From Plantago ovata (Eukaryota; Streptophyta; Magnoliopsida; Lamiales; Plantaginaceae): a DNA stretch of 64,000 nucleotides. A program made the position numbers and the translations under genes. The stretch is from the NCBI GenBank assembly GCA_028274465.1, contig CM051455.1, positions 69,174,985-69,238,984 on the forward strand. The letters are read 5' to 3'. Each line of letters starts with the position of its first letter. The first letter of the stretch is position 1. Positions 1 through 9,662 of the stretch are shown piece after piece. The notes beneath the pieces are model-generated. The model searched no databases, was not told where the DNA came from, and saw only the letters and a program-made list of their open reading frames with translations.

Positions 1-1280
1 CTAATCAAACCTCTATTATATTTCCAAAATATAATCTTTAATTGTATTTACATAAAATACAATTAATTAGCCAATTCAATTAATAATTCCAAATCATTAA
101 TTGAGCCACCATATATTATGATTAATTCCAAATCAATTATAATCCATCAATCACAATTAATTCCAAATTAATTGCGATTCCATCTTCAAGGATATTCTGA
201 TAGGCTGAATCACCACATAGTGTGACCCATAGGGCCTCATCGTATTAAGCAAGTCCTAGACTAGGCAACATGGAATTCCTAGACGGTTCCATTTGCAATA
301 TGAATACGTGAGGACGTTTGAGAGGTTTCTCAAAGCTAACCGTTTCGTTGCGAAGCCTGTTGCGCTCAACGCGGCGATGGTAACGTCCCTTCATCTGACT
401 TGCTCGAATGCATCTAGAATCGATGAAGTGTCTATCCCAATAATACATCCACGGGCGTCTCAGGGAGTTGCTTGGTTAAGATATACTTATGACCATCATA
501 ATATATCATTTGCACTGGCCAGTGAGTTTACCAACACAACTATGCAGACAATGAGCAGTGCTCTCCTGTGCTACACTTGAGAGATGAATCCTTCACAGAA
601 TCACTTATCATCCCCATTTGTATGTAGCCATAATCATGGATCGTGTCTTAGGTCAGCTGCTTATTCAGAGCTGACATCGACGGGTCCACCAAGAATATGG
701 AGCAACAAATTTGATGATAAAGTCATGTAGTACAAAGGACGAATGCATCACTTCGACAACTTACCGGTTCCCGTAGACACTTCGGTGTAGAGTATACATC
801 GATGGGAGTGTCCGGTGGGTACTTCCATTGTTCGATAAAGCTTTTTCGAACAACTATGCGCAGTTATGGGAACGTTTCTCGATTGTCCAACAATCCGTTC
901 CGTGGCCGTGGGATCGGCTCACACTTGCTCCAACAAGTATAACCTCCACGCATACTAGTCTTGTCTGGTTCATTCAGACCCCTACATCCGAGATGAACCT
1001 CGACTAGGGAGAGTTTGGGATAGATGATAACTCACATAGCTCCCACTATCTGTGTGATCGGTCATCTATCCGAGGGGACATGTTTAATATCAATACAGAC
1101 AATAATAGAGATATGACATGCTGCATGCCCGGTGTAATATAAATATGAAAGCGATACTCAATAGTAAAATCCAACAAACATATATTAATATTACGTTGAC
1201 CTGTGTAATAGTACATATATGCCCTCTATAAGGGCACTATGCCCTTAGTAAGGACTGTCTCTAGGACATATAAACTATCA
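1..1280 (-). repeat. Copia-1 3' non-coding region / 3' LTR (left end outside window)
   Basis: On the minus strand a purine tract AGTGGGAGAT (1281-1290) follows the end of pol and is followed by TGATAGTTTATATG, the expected place for an LTR start. The stretch has no plausible gene; the two short opposing ORFs around 245-580 are not supported. The left 240 bases are AT-rich and hold about three loose repeats around TTAATTCCAAATTAATTG. No matching copy was recognised at the other end of the element, so LTR identity is inferred from position only. Confidence 0.5.
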
Positions 1281-1316
1281 ATCTCCCACTTGGACTAGAG
1301 CCAGTCACCTTTATGC

Positions 1317-2421
1317 CTAATACCCAGATTGATTAGCATAATGTCTTAAGTGGACTTCCACTGATAAGACCTTGGTGAAAGGATCTGCCACGTTGTCCGT
1401 GGTAGAGACACATTCTATACTAACTTCTCCTCTATCTATAATCTCACGTATAACGTGATATTTTCTAAGTACATGTTTGTTCTTGTTTGTAGATCTAGGC
1501 TCCCTAGCTTGAGCGACGGCGCCCGTATTGTCACAATAAATCGTTATTGGACTGGGAGCAGGAACAACCCTCAATTCCTTCAAGAACTTTGGAATCCAGA
1601 CAGCTTCTTTCGATGCTTCTGATGCAGCAATGTACTCGGCTTCTGTGGATGAGTCAGCAACCGTGGCTTGCTTAGAACTCTTCCAACAGACAGCTCCTCC
1701 GTTCAATTTGAATACGTATCCTGTCTGTGACTTAAAGTCATCAGGATCTGATTCAAATCCAGCGTCGACATACCCAGACATCTTTAATTCTGGTTCTCCA
1801 CCAAACACCAAGAACATCTCTTTAGTCCATCTAAGGTACTTAAGAATGTTTTTCACAGTAGTCCAGTGAGGTACTCTTGGATTCTGTTGGTGTCGACAAG
1901 TGACACTAAGCGCATATGCCACATCGGGCCTTGTGCAATTCATTGCATACATTATAGACCCTACTGTCGAAGCATAGGGCACACGACTCATTGCATTTCT
2001 TTCTTCATCAATTTTAGGACCATCCTTAAATGATAAGATAATCCCATGCCTAGCTGGGAGAAAGTCTCTCTTTGAGTCGTCCATCTTATAACGCTTTAGT
2101 ATTTTGTCGATGTAGGTGGACTGTATCATTCCTAACATCCTCTTGGATCTATCTCTAAAGATCTTGATCCCTAGGATGTAGTTCGCTTCACCCAAGTCCT
2201 TCATCGAGAAGGTACTTGATAACCAAACTTTAGTTTCTTCTAGCATAGAGACATTGTTTCCCATGATCAAAATGTCATCTACATAAATGATCATGAAAAC
2301 AACTCCTTTGTCGCTGTGTCTCGCGTAGACACAGGGATCTTCCTTGCTTCTGATGAAGTCAAACGATTTGACAGCTTCATCAAAGTGGATATTCTAGCTC
2401 CTTGACGCTTTCTTTAGCCCA
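1317..2421 (-). pseudogene. Copia-1 pol, C-terminal part (RT end and RNase H)
   Basis: Encodes the end of a Ty1-copia reverse transcriptase and the RNase H domain. Visible motifs are the RT active-site box YVDDIL near 2280, the block SMKDLGEANYILGIKI, the CTRPDVAYALSVTCR block, and RNase H signatures DSSTEAEYIAASEASKEAVW and YCDNTGAVAQAREP, ending with the typical NVADPFTK segment. In Copia these copy element RNA to DNA and remove the RNA template inside the virus-like particle. It is separated from the rest of pol by the 12.5 kb insertion of element A. It is a fossil and is not functional as it stands. Confidence 0.9.
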
Positions 2422-2426
2422 TAGAT
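2422..2426. repeat. Target site duplication of element A, left copy
   Basis: TAGAT, identical to 14942-14946 at the other end of element A. A 5-bp duplication is standard for LTR retrotransposon integrase. Confidence 0.95.
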
Positions 2427-3330
2427 TGTTGGTCCCTTTAAACAACAAGAAAAGACTAGAGGGGGGGGGGGGTGAATAGTCTTTTCAAACTTTTGTCGTT
2501 TAAAACTTTCTCAACAAGTACTTATTACTTTTCAGTAATGAGGTTGTTGATACTTAAATTTCTCAGCAAGCGTAAGTTACTTTACAGTAGCTTGGTTTGC
2601 TGATACTTAAAATCAGAGAGTGGAAGTCTTTGAAACAATAAATGCTTTTTCAGCAAGTAAAGTGTTTCAGCAAGTGATGTGAGTGACTGTGTACAAACAG
2701 ATATAATTTGCTGAAAGCTAAATACTGTAAGTAAATCACACAAACGCTTTTAGAGTGGTATCTGAGAGTGGCGTAATCTCCCAACTAATCCACTTTGTCC
2801 TTTCTAGGACTGAATCCACTAAGATATGATTGAGGTTCCTTACAATCTCCTATCTAAAGCGATTCAACAGAAACCAAAGCGCACTTGCTTTGTCTCCAAC
2901 CTAAACTAGAGAACTCAACCTTGTTCTCCACCAAACTTGGTACTTTTAATCAGCAAAACTATGCTCGATTAAGTTCCCCCTGAATATCACGCCTGAAAGG
3001 GTGTATTTTCAGTTAGAGAGTTTTGGGGTGAGATAACTTAATTATAACTTATTCAGTTACAACAAGTAATCTAAGAAACACAACTTGGAATACTTTGCAG
3101 TAAACAAGTTTGATTGTTTCTGGTGTCAAGACTTGTTTTTGTTCGAAAGAAAGAACACTTAACTAATTTCTTAGTCGAGTTTGTTCTACTTCTTCACAAG
3201 TAGCTTTTTCAAGCTTTAAGTCTTGGAACGGATCAATGGCAGTAAGAGTGTTTGAAGGTTTGTGAATTTAAGCACAAGTGAGAGTTTGATCACGTTGTTG
3301 ACACCCTTCAACTCTTTGCCAGATGACCTC

Positions 3331-3338
3331 TATTTATA
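3331..3338 (-). promoter_or_regulatory. TATA box of the SIRE-like LTR
   Basis: TATAAATA on the minus strand within the context CTATAAATAGAGG. The same box is at 57505-57512 in element C and near 36968 and 40986 in element B, all at the same place in the LTR. It marks the U3 promoter; the transcript start would lie about 30 bases downstream. Confidence 0.75.
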
Positions 3339-3756
3339 GTGCAAGTAAGGAGCCGTTTGAATTTTAAATCCTAAGGCTTTTGTTCCTTAACATGTCACTA
3401 TCTTGCTTTTGTACTTTCAGCAGCAACCTTTGTTTGTCTTCTAGTCTTCATGTCCTTCGCGTGTAAGCTTTGCATTAAATGCACCTTTGAATAGAATTCA
3501 AACAGTAACATTGGAGCGCAAAATCAAGTACATTCATCAAGAGGTCACATATGTTTATCAGCAAGTGTTCATTCTCAGTTTCAGCAAGCACAACCTACTC
3601 TGTCTTTCAGATTTTCACTTATGCAATGCTGTTGCTGAAAATTTCACTTTCTGAGCAACACGTGCCTTACCAGTCTTCAGCAATCTTCAAGTCTTCAAGT
3701 CTTCAGATCTTCAAAAGTCTTCAAGATTCTGACCGGTTTCTTATTTGCTTCAATAA

Positions 3757-3926
3757 TTTGTTTGTAATAAACAAAATACATCTTCAGCAAATTGCTTCAA
3801 TAGGTCATTTTCTTTTCAGAAAATAAGATTCATTAAAGCTAAGCATCAATAAGATATTTTCTTTTCAGAAAATAAATTACATCATACGCTAAAATGTCAA
3901 TAAATTAATTTCTTCACAGAAATTAA
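3757..3926 (-). repeat. Array of four hairpins, 49-50 bp period, in LTR U3
   Basis: Four perfect short hairpins start at 3757, 3807, 3856 and 3905. Stems (read on plus): TTTGTTT/AAACAAA, ATTTTCT/AGAAAAT, ATTTTCT/AGAAAAT and TTAATTTC/GAAATTAA, with loops of 4-6 bases. Different units have different stem sequence but keep full pairing. Element C has three equivalents at 56944-56965, 56995-57016 and 57045-57062; element B appears to keep about two. The array lies several hundred bases upstream of the TATA box. Confidence 0.8.
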
Positions 3927-4105
3927 AGTACGTCATCCACTAAAGAAATAACTTATCTAACACCTATCTAAGTCATCAGCAAACGTTCCTCTTTTACAAT
4001 GTCCTTTAAAATTCTAAAATCCTATGGACCTTAAGAGTACTAGTTACTGGACTGTTCTTAATTTAGCATGGTTAATTGCTCATCAAAATTACAAGTTTCC
4101 TAACA

Positions 4106-4367
4106 AATTTCCCCCTTTTTGATGTTAGCAATCCATGGCTAAATTAATTGTTACCCTTTTAGAGGTTTCTGATGTTGAATAAATCAGATGATTAATGCAA
4201 GCATACTTGAATTAATAAACAGTAAGCATAAGTAAGTTGCATAATCAAAAACCAATAAGAGTCAAAAAGAATTCATTGCTGAAAGTTATCATTCAGAGGT
4301 TTACAAGAAAGCATAGATAACAAAGAATCAGCAAACAAAAACTTTAACAAGAAACTATTGCAGGGAC
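4106..4367 (-). other. Element A 3' UTR and polypurine tract
   Basis: Between the end of the env-position ORF and the 3' LTR. The polypurine tract, AAAAAGGGGGAAATT on the minus strand (about 4106-4121), directly precedes the LTR and would prime plus-strand DNA. Element B has a closely matching tract just before 40338. Nothing else is recognised. Confidence 0.8.
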
Positions 4368-7300
4368 TTAAACTCTTCCAGAGGATTTTCTCAAAATCTC
4401 TCTTACACTCTTCTCAGCAAGAGCAGTGAATTCAACACAATCCTTCTCGTAGTTTTCCAGTAGCCTACGGACTTGTAGTTGAAGAATTCTTGCATTTTTG
4501 CAGGCAGTATGATGATGCTTTTCAGCATTCATTTCCATGTAGTTAACAACCCACAAATGCATGCCCCAATTGCTGGCATGGAGAAGCTGTGTATCTGAAA
4601 TATTTCTCGGATGAATCTTTCTTAACCAGAGAAGATCTTCTTCTTGATCCTGAGCAGTAAGATAGAAGTACTCATAGGGAATCAGTCCAAGTTTCTTCTT
4701 AGGTTTCTTTGTTACCGGGTCAGCATAGTAAGCGATGCCAGGTGGTTTTATCAAATCTGGTTCTTGTCTAAATGTTTTACCAATGGCAACTCTTCTTACA
4801 TGGACCTCAAGATTCAACCATTTCCCAGCAATATTTCTTGGGAGGGATTCATCCCTTTGCTTTCTTTGGACCTTGAGTTCAATCCATTTGAACATCTGAT
4901 TCAAACAGGCTATAGGAAAGAACTCATTTACCAATAAATCTTCCAGCTTAAGGATCCAGCAACCATGAATGTTTCTGATCACATTCTGAGTGGTTTCATC
5001 ATTGCTGGTCTTTGTATATTCAATGCCGGAGCCAATAGCAATGTTGGCCAGCCTTTTCTCTTCCTGTCTTTGCCTTCTTCTTCTTGATTTAGCATTGTCT
5101 TGATCTCTTGCTGAAGAGTCATACGAAAAATGCCTTGAGTGGCCAGACGGAGTTATGGCTGTTAAGGGTCTAGCTCTTATGGCTTGAGCTATTGTTTGAT
5201 TGTCATCATCTTCTTCATCATCTTCATTCAGATTGTGATGACTTTCATTGTGACAGAAATCTTGAGTTTCAGCAGCGGTTTTTCTCTTTTTGGTATTTGC
5301 TGAATTTAACTCATTTTCTGCTTGTCTTTTAGAACTTTGCTCTCTTTCAGCAAGAGGTTCTAATGGAAGTGGCACATCAGCAGCAGGAGTAGGAGGGGTT
5401 TGATTGCTTTTTCTAGTCTTCTTTTCCCCCTTAGACATGGATTGCAACATCGGAGTGATGTGCAGAGAATAAAACTCATTGCAATTTTCAGCAAGAGTGT
5501 TGAGACTGTTATACTTCATGATGATTTCTTGTTGGTCAGAGTTCATTGTTGCTAACTCTTTTTGAATATTAATCATGTTCTCTTCATGTCTTTTCTCTGT
5601 TGCGGCCTTCTCATCCATAATATGCTGAGCTTTGACAAGAGCGGTCTTTGCTAGCAAGAGAGCTTGACTTACATCTTCTTCATAGCTCTTTTGATAAAGA
5701 CTGATGTCTTTCTGAGCTAAGGTTAAAGTTGTAGTGCGTCTCAGCACCGTAGCCAATATCTTTCCAATGTCAAGTGGGCTCTCAGCAATCAATGCCTCAT
5801 CTTCAGCTTTGCAGGCATCATGGACTTTCTTTAGTGCTAGAATTCTGGGAGTAAACTCCTCAACTATTGGGAACGGCACTAAATTAGGTGTCAAGGAGTG
5901 AGCCTTAAGTTCAGTAACAAACTGATCATCTTGTGAAAGCAACTCGGCCCTTAATGAATCTCCTTCATCAGTGAGATAATTAGGAGGAGGAATCTGAACG
6001 ACTTTTGGGTCTCGCTTGGATTGTTCATCTTCATTTTCTGACAAGTCGTCATCATCCTCAGATTCATCAAGTTGAGCGACTTTTGAGCCTTTGTCAGTAG
6101 CTTCACTTCCTTTTTGTTGAGTGGTTGCTGATGGCAACGCTTCAGACTCAACGACTGGAGTTTCACCAACAGATAGTTGTTTGAATTGAGTTTGTGGCTC
6201 AATTACTGGAGTTTCGCCAGTAGTTAGTTTTAATTGAGTAGTTGCTGAGGGCAACGTTTGAGACTCAATAACTGGAGTTTCGCCAGTAGTAAGTGGAAGG
6301 GATGGAGCTTCCTTTGATTTTGGTCTTGAAGATTCACCAATGTCCAGATCCTGCGTATGCCTTGCATGGATCACGAGACTATTTTGTAGAGCTCGTTGGT
6401 AATCTTCATCTTCTTCATCCTCATCTTCAAGGTTTTCTTCAGTAACCTTGGCATCAGAAACTGGACTTTTGCCATGTTTCAAGGCAGCCCTTTTTCTGGC
6501 GTATTCTTCTTCAGTATCAGCACCTTGTACAGGTGCTTGATTTTCAGCATCAGCAGGAGGAGGTTGAGATTCTTGCTGAGATTGTTGTTGTTCAGCTTGC
6601 TGATTGTCAGAGGGATTAGTTTCAGCAGCTGTTAACTTTAATCCACCAGCACCAGGACTTGGACCTTGATTGTCATCATCGTCATCCTTTTTGTCCTTAG
6701 AATCTTTCCCTTCATCATCACTTGGATCAGTGGGAATGTTCTCATCTTCTTCTTCTTCTTCATCATCTGTCAAAATGACTAGCTCAACGTGCTTGTACAA
6801 AGCAACACTTGTCACTTCCTCTTCCTCAGTTAGTTTGTGGGGATCAGCCACCACAGGAACAAAAGAGCCTTTGAGCATCACAGCTTGTTCAGCTGGAGAG
6901 GCACTCTTAAATTTGGCCTTCATATTCTCTCTGATTTGAGCAATCAGACTTGAACTCATTTGCTGAGAATATGTCATTTCTTCCGGAAGGATGGAGTGGA
7001 CAAATGTTTCGAGCTTCAGCAGTGAAGATCTCTTTTTCTCATTTGAGAGATGAAGATGAAGATCTGAGAAGTCCATTCTCCTATATCTTTGCCAGTTGCT
7101 GACGGACTTAGCAACTCTTGACAAAGTTGTCCTCTTGAAGCTCAAGTAAAGTTCTTCAGAACTTACTTGCTGATCTTCAGTGATGAGTACCACTTCAGTG
7201 GTCTCCTTTTGAGCCTGAAAAAGAATTTTATTTAGATCAGGATTGGTTTGGAGAATTGTTTTAGAGTTTAATTCTGAAACATGATTTACCTGCTGAGAGT

Positions 7301-9662
7301 CAGCAAGCTCATGTAGTACAATTTCCATTCCATGAGGAGCTTGAGTAGCATCCTCCATTTGTTCATCCTGAAATAAATTCAAATTAGATACAAGTACTAA
7401 GCTGTCAAACTTAGTTTTTATACCAAAATTATTAACTACCTGCTGAGCAGGGAGTGTTGGTTCTGGTCCAGAGGCTTCAGCAACCATCTGACTTGCATCT
7501 TGAGAAGTCTGTAGAGAAAGAATAATTTTAGCAAAAGAACAATTCTCAGAATGTGAAGTTTTACTGATGGTTGAATTAACTACCTGCTGAGGAAGGACAG
7601 GTTGTGGCTCAGTCCTTTCAGCATTATTAGTTTCTTCAGCTTCTTGGACTGTTTCTTCAGCAGACTTCTGATTTTGCTCTAACTGAGAAAGCTGTGCGGT
7701 TTCAGCAATCTCCCTTGTCTCTGAATTGACAAGTTGAGCAGAAGCATCTTGACCTTTAAGCTCACTGCTTGTCATGAAGAGTTCAATTGACTTGTTGGAT
7801 GATTCTTCAATCTCCAACTCCATTTGTTTGCTTAAATCTTCCAGTACAAGCTGGACTTTGTCAATTGAAGTCTTGGGTGAACTTGGGCCAGTATTCTCAG
7901 CATCAAGAGATGCGTCTTTCAATGATGCTTCTTGAGTTTCAGCAACTTCAGGAACTGGAACCATTGCTATCTCAGCAACTGGTCCATCAGCAAGCTGGGT
8001 TTCAGCAACTTGATGAGTTGCTTGTTCAGCAACCATCTGTTCAGCAGCATCAGCAAGTGCCGCCCTTTGCAGATCAGCAGCAATGTCGCTTACTAGTTCC
8101 ATGGTTGGATCATCTAGATTCTCTACAATGTAGATATCTGGGACTTGGGAAGGAATTTCATTTCCACTGCCTTGTGGTCTATTCTCAGTAGAGTTATCAA
8201 CGTTAAGTTGATTGTTGAAGGCTTCCGCAAACACTTCAACATTGCTGATGTATGTTTCAGTGATTATTTCAGCAACATCTACTGGCAAATGCGTTTCAGC
8301 ATTTGTCTGGGAATTGTCTGAGGGGTCTTGGACATTAGGGACTGACTGAGAAGCCAGTGTCTTCTTTCTTTTGTTACTTGTCCGTTTCCTCTTAGGTACG
8401 GGATTTGCTGATGACGCTGCAGTCTGAGTGTCATCATCAGCTTTCCTCTTTCTTCTTTTAGATTTCTCCAGTTTCCCAGAGTCATCTATTGTTGCATTTT
8501 CAGCAACGGCTGTTGTACACGTACCTTGTTGATTTTCTACAGCAATTTCATTTGTGTTACCACCACCAACAGCAGTTTCATCTCTAAGTTGCTGAGTGGT
8601 AACATCTGCAGCTGTTGTATACCTTTCTTGCTGGCTTGTGCTGACAACACTTGCAGTTGTTGTCTTCTTGGATTTCTTTCCAGCAATCTTAGGTACATTC
8701 TGCTTGTAGAAAGACCTTCCCACATTGCACACAGATTTCTTGATTGGCAATGGGTTTCTTAGCTGAATCCTGAAATGTTCAAGGATATAGCATATCTTGA
8801 TTCCATACATAACTGGAAAAGAAGGTGAGACCTTGTTGTCTTCTACCTTTACTTTAAACTTAGTAACACAATAAACAAGCCTGTTGAAAATGTACTTAGC
8901 CCAGTTAAGTTTCGAGTTGTTCTCATGGATATGCATCAGCAGTGGCCATCTTCTCAGGCCTACTTGGTCAATTCCTCCGACTTGGGAGTCAAGAACTTTA
9001 ATTAGTAGCAGAGCTACAAGACCGAGTGAAGGACAGAGATGCTTTCTCTTAACGTGCTTTGTCCAAGTCATGGGAGCTACCTCGCCTTTCTTCATTTTTG
9101 CATTTCTGACGTCACTGTAGAAAGCTTCAATTTCTTCGTCAGTAGCAGTGACGTCATCTTCAGTTCCAGTGGTTGGAATCTGAAAAATCTCCGCTAAATC
9201 AGTCCATTTCAGGACGATTTGCGTGTTCTGAACTGTAGTAAAGATCACTTTTTCAGTGACTCCTTTACTATCAGTAAGGGACTGGATTTCTGCATTATTG
9301 TAGAACTCCATGGTATCAATCATGCTCACTTGCTTAGTGCGAGCAGAGATAAAGTTCATGAGGCCTTGCTGCTTGATGAACTCAAGCGCCTCTTCATTTT
9401 GGTCATCAAGTTCTTGTTCATAAAAGTACCTAATGTACTTTTCTTTTGCAAATCCTCCCCATTGCATCAACATCTCACACTTTGCAGTGTCAAGATATGA
9501 CGGAGGCATAGGTTTTTCAGTGATTCGGTCATTTTTCAACACTACTTTCGTTGTGTTTTGGGTCAGAGAAGTCACCGGAGCAGTCACCGGAGCAATGCGT
9601 GTTTCAGCACTGTCAACCTTTGACGATTTTGAGGACTTAGATGACTGTCTCTTGGGAGCCAT
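4368..9662 (-). CDS. Env-position ORF of element A, 1764 residues, function unknown
   Basis: Unbroken ORF starting MAPKRQSSKSSK, downstream of pol where SIRE-type elements carry an env-like ORF. I see no signal peptide or membrane segment, so it is env-like by position only. Residues about 65-310 resemble the putative plant transposon protein domain of many LTR elements (inference). Then come basic clusters (KRRKRK near 405, PKRKRTSNKRKK near 430), a long Glu/Ala/Gln-rich part, an acidic run near 965-1000, three GETPV(I/V)E repeats near 1120-1180, a coiled-coil-like stretch near 1320-1400, a basic patch KSRRRRQRQEEKR near 1520 and a conserved C-terminal 200 residues also present in element B. 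The first Met has only non-coding sequence upstream. Nuclear or chromatin targeting is a guess from the basic clusters. Confidence 0.8.
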   Translation of the reverse strand: MAPKRQSSKSSKSSKVDSAETRIAPVTAPVTSLTQNTTKVVLKNDRITEKPMPPSYLDTAKCEMLMQWGGFAKEKYIRYFYEQELDDQNEEALEFIKQQGLMNFISARTKQVSMIDTMEFYNNAEIQSLTDSKGVTEKVIFTTVQNTQIVLKWTDLAEIFQIPTTGTEDDVTATDEEIEAFYSDVRNAKMKKGEVAPMTWTKHVKRKHLCPSLGLVALLLIKVLDSQVGGIDQVGLRRWPLLMHIHENNSKLNWAKYIFNRLVYCVTKFKVKVEDNKVSPSFPVMYGIKICYILEHFRIQLRNPLPIKKSVCNVGRSFYKQNVPKIAGKKSKKTTTASVVSTSQQERYTTAADVTTQQLRDETAVGGGNTNEIAVENQQGTCTTAVAENATIDDSGKLEKSKRRKRKADDDTQTAASSANPVPKRKRTSNKRKKTLASQSVPNVQDPSDNSQTNAETHLPVDVAEIITETYISNVEVFAEAFNNQLNVDNSTENRPQGSGNEIPSQVPDIYIVENLDDPTMELVSDIAADLQRAALADAAEQMVAEQATHQVAETQLADGPVAEIAMVPVPEVAETQEASLKDASLDAENTGPSSPKTSIDKVQLVLEDLSKQMELEIEESSNKSIELFMTSSELKGQDASAQLVNSETREIAETAQLSQLEQNQKSAEETVQEAEETNNAERTEPQPVLPQQVVNSTISKTSHSENCSFAKIILSLQTSQDASQMVAEASGPEPTLPAQQVVNNFGIKTKFDSLVLVSNLNLFQDEQMEDATQAPHGMEIVLHELADSQQVNHVSELNSKTILQTNPDLNKILFQAQKETTEVVLITEDQQVSSEELYLSFKRTTLSRVAKSVSNWQRYRRMDFSDLHLHLSNEKKRSSLLKLETFVHSILPEEMTYSQQMSSSLIAQIRENMKAKFKSASPAEQAVMLKGSFVPVVADPHKLTEEEEVTSVALYKHVELVILTDDEEEEEDENIPTDPSDDEGKDSKDKKDDDDDNQGPSPGAGGLKLTAAETNPSDNQQAEQQQSQQESQPPPADAENQAPVQGADTEEEYARKRAALKHGKSPVSDAKVTEENLEDEDEEDEDYQRALQNSLVIHARHTQDLDIGESSRPKSKEAPSLPLTTGETPVIESQTLPSATTQLKLTTGETPVIEPQTQFKQLSVGETPVVESEALPSATTQQKGSEATDKGSKVAQLDESEDDDDLSENEDEQSKRDPKVVQIPPPNYLTDEGDSLRAELLSQDDQFVTELKAHSLTPNLVPFPIVEEFTPRILALKKVHDACKAEDEALIAESPLDIGKILATVLRRTTTLTLAQKDISLYQKSYEEDVSQALLLAKTALVKAQHIMDEKAATEKRHEENMINIQKELATMNSDQQEIIMKYNSLNTLAENCNEFYSLHITPMLQSMSKGEKKTRKSNQTPPTPAADVPLPLEPLAEREQSSKRQAENELNSANTKKRKTAAETQDFCHNESHHNLNEDDEEDDDNQTIAQAIRARPLTAITPSGHSRHFSYDSSARDQDNAKSRRRRQRQEEKRLANIAIGSGIEYTKTSNDETTQNVIRNIHGCWILKLEDLLVNEFFPIACLNQMFKWIELKVQRKQRDESLPRNIAGKWLNLEVHVRRVAIGKTFRQEPDLIKPPGIAYYADPVTKKPKKKLGLIPYEYFYLTAQDQEEDLLWLRKIHPRNISDTQLLHASNWGMHLWVVNYMEMNAEKHHHTACKNARILQLQVRRLLENYEKDCVEFTALAEKSVREILRKSSGRV
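7215..7583 (-). other. Three intron-like segments inside the env-position ORF
   Basis: On the minus strand, 7583-7509 (75 nt), 7439-7368 (72 nt) and 7289-7215 (75 nt) each follow CAG, begin GTAGTTAAT or GTAAATCAT and end in a T-rich TTNCAG or CTACAG. All are AT-rich, about the minimum plant intron size, multiples of three and free of stops, so the ORF reads through whether or not they are removed. The intervening exon-like pieces are 69 and 78 nt. The element B copy shows a matching GT...AG segment at 37233-37308. Splicing is not shown. Confidence 0.5.

Larger units (their letters stand above)
2427..4105 (-). repeat. Element A 3' LTR
   Basis: 1679 bp, bounded on the minus strand by TGTTAGGAAACTTG (at 4105) and GGGACCAACA (at 2427). 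It matches the plus-strand LTRs at 40338-41897 (element B) and 56765-58411 (element C). It holds a TATA box (3331-3338), a hairpin array (3757-3926), a long G run near 2461-2472 and many copies of TGCTGA. Confidence 0.95.

Noticed and set aside
293-580. A short plus-strand gene
   Set aside because: No recognisable domain; it overlaps an opposing ORF within Copia-1 3' non-coding sequence.
4368-9662. A host gene for the 1764-residue ORF
   Set aside because: It lies between pol and the polypurine tract of one LTR element with a TSD, and element B carries the same ORF remnant at the same place.
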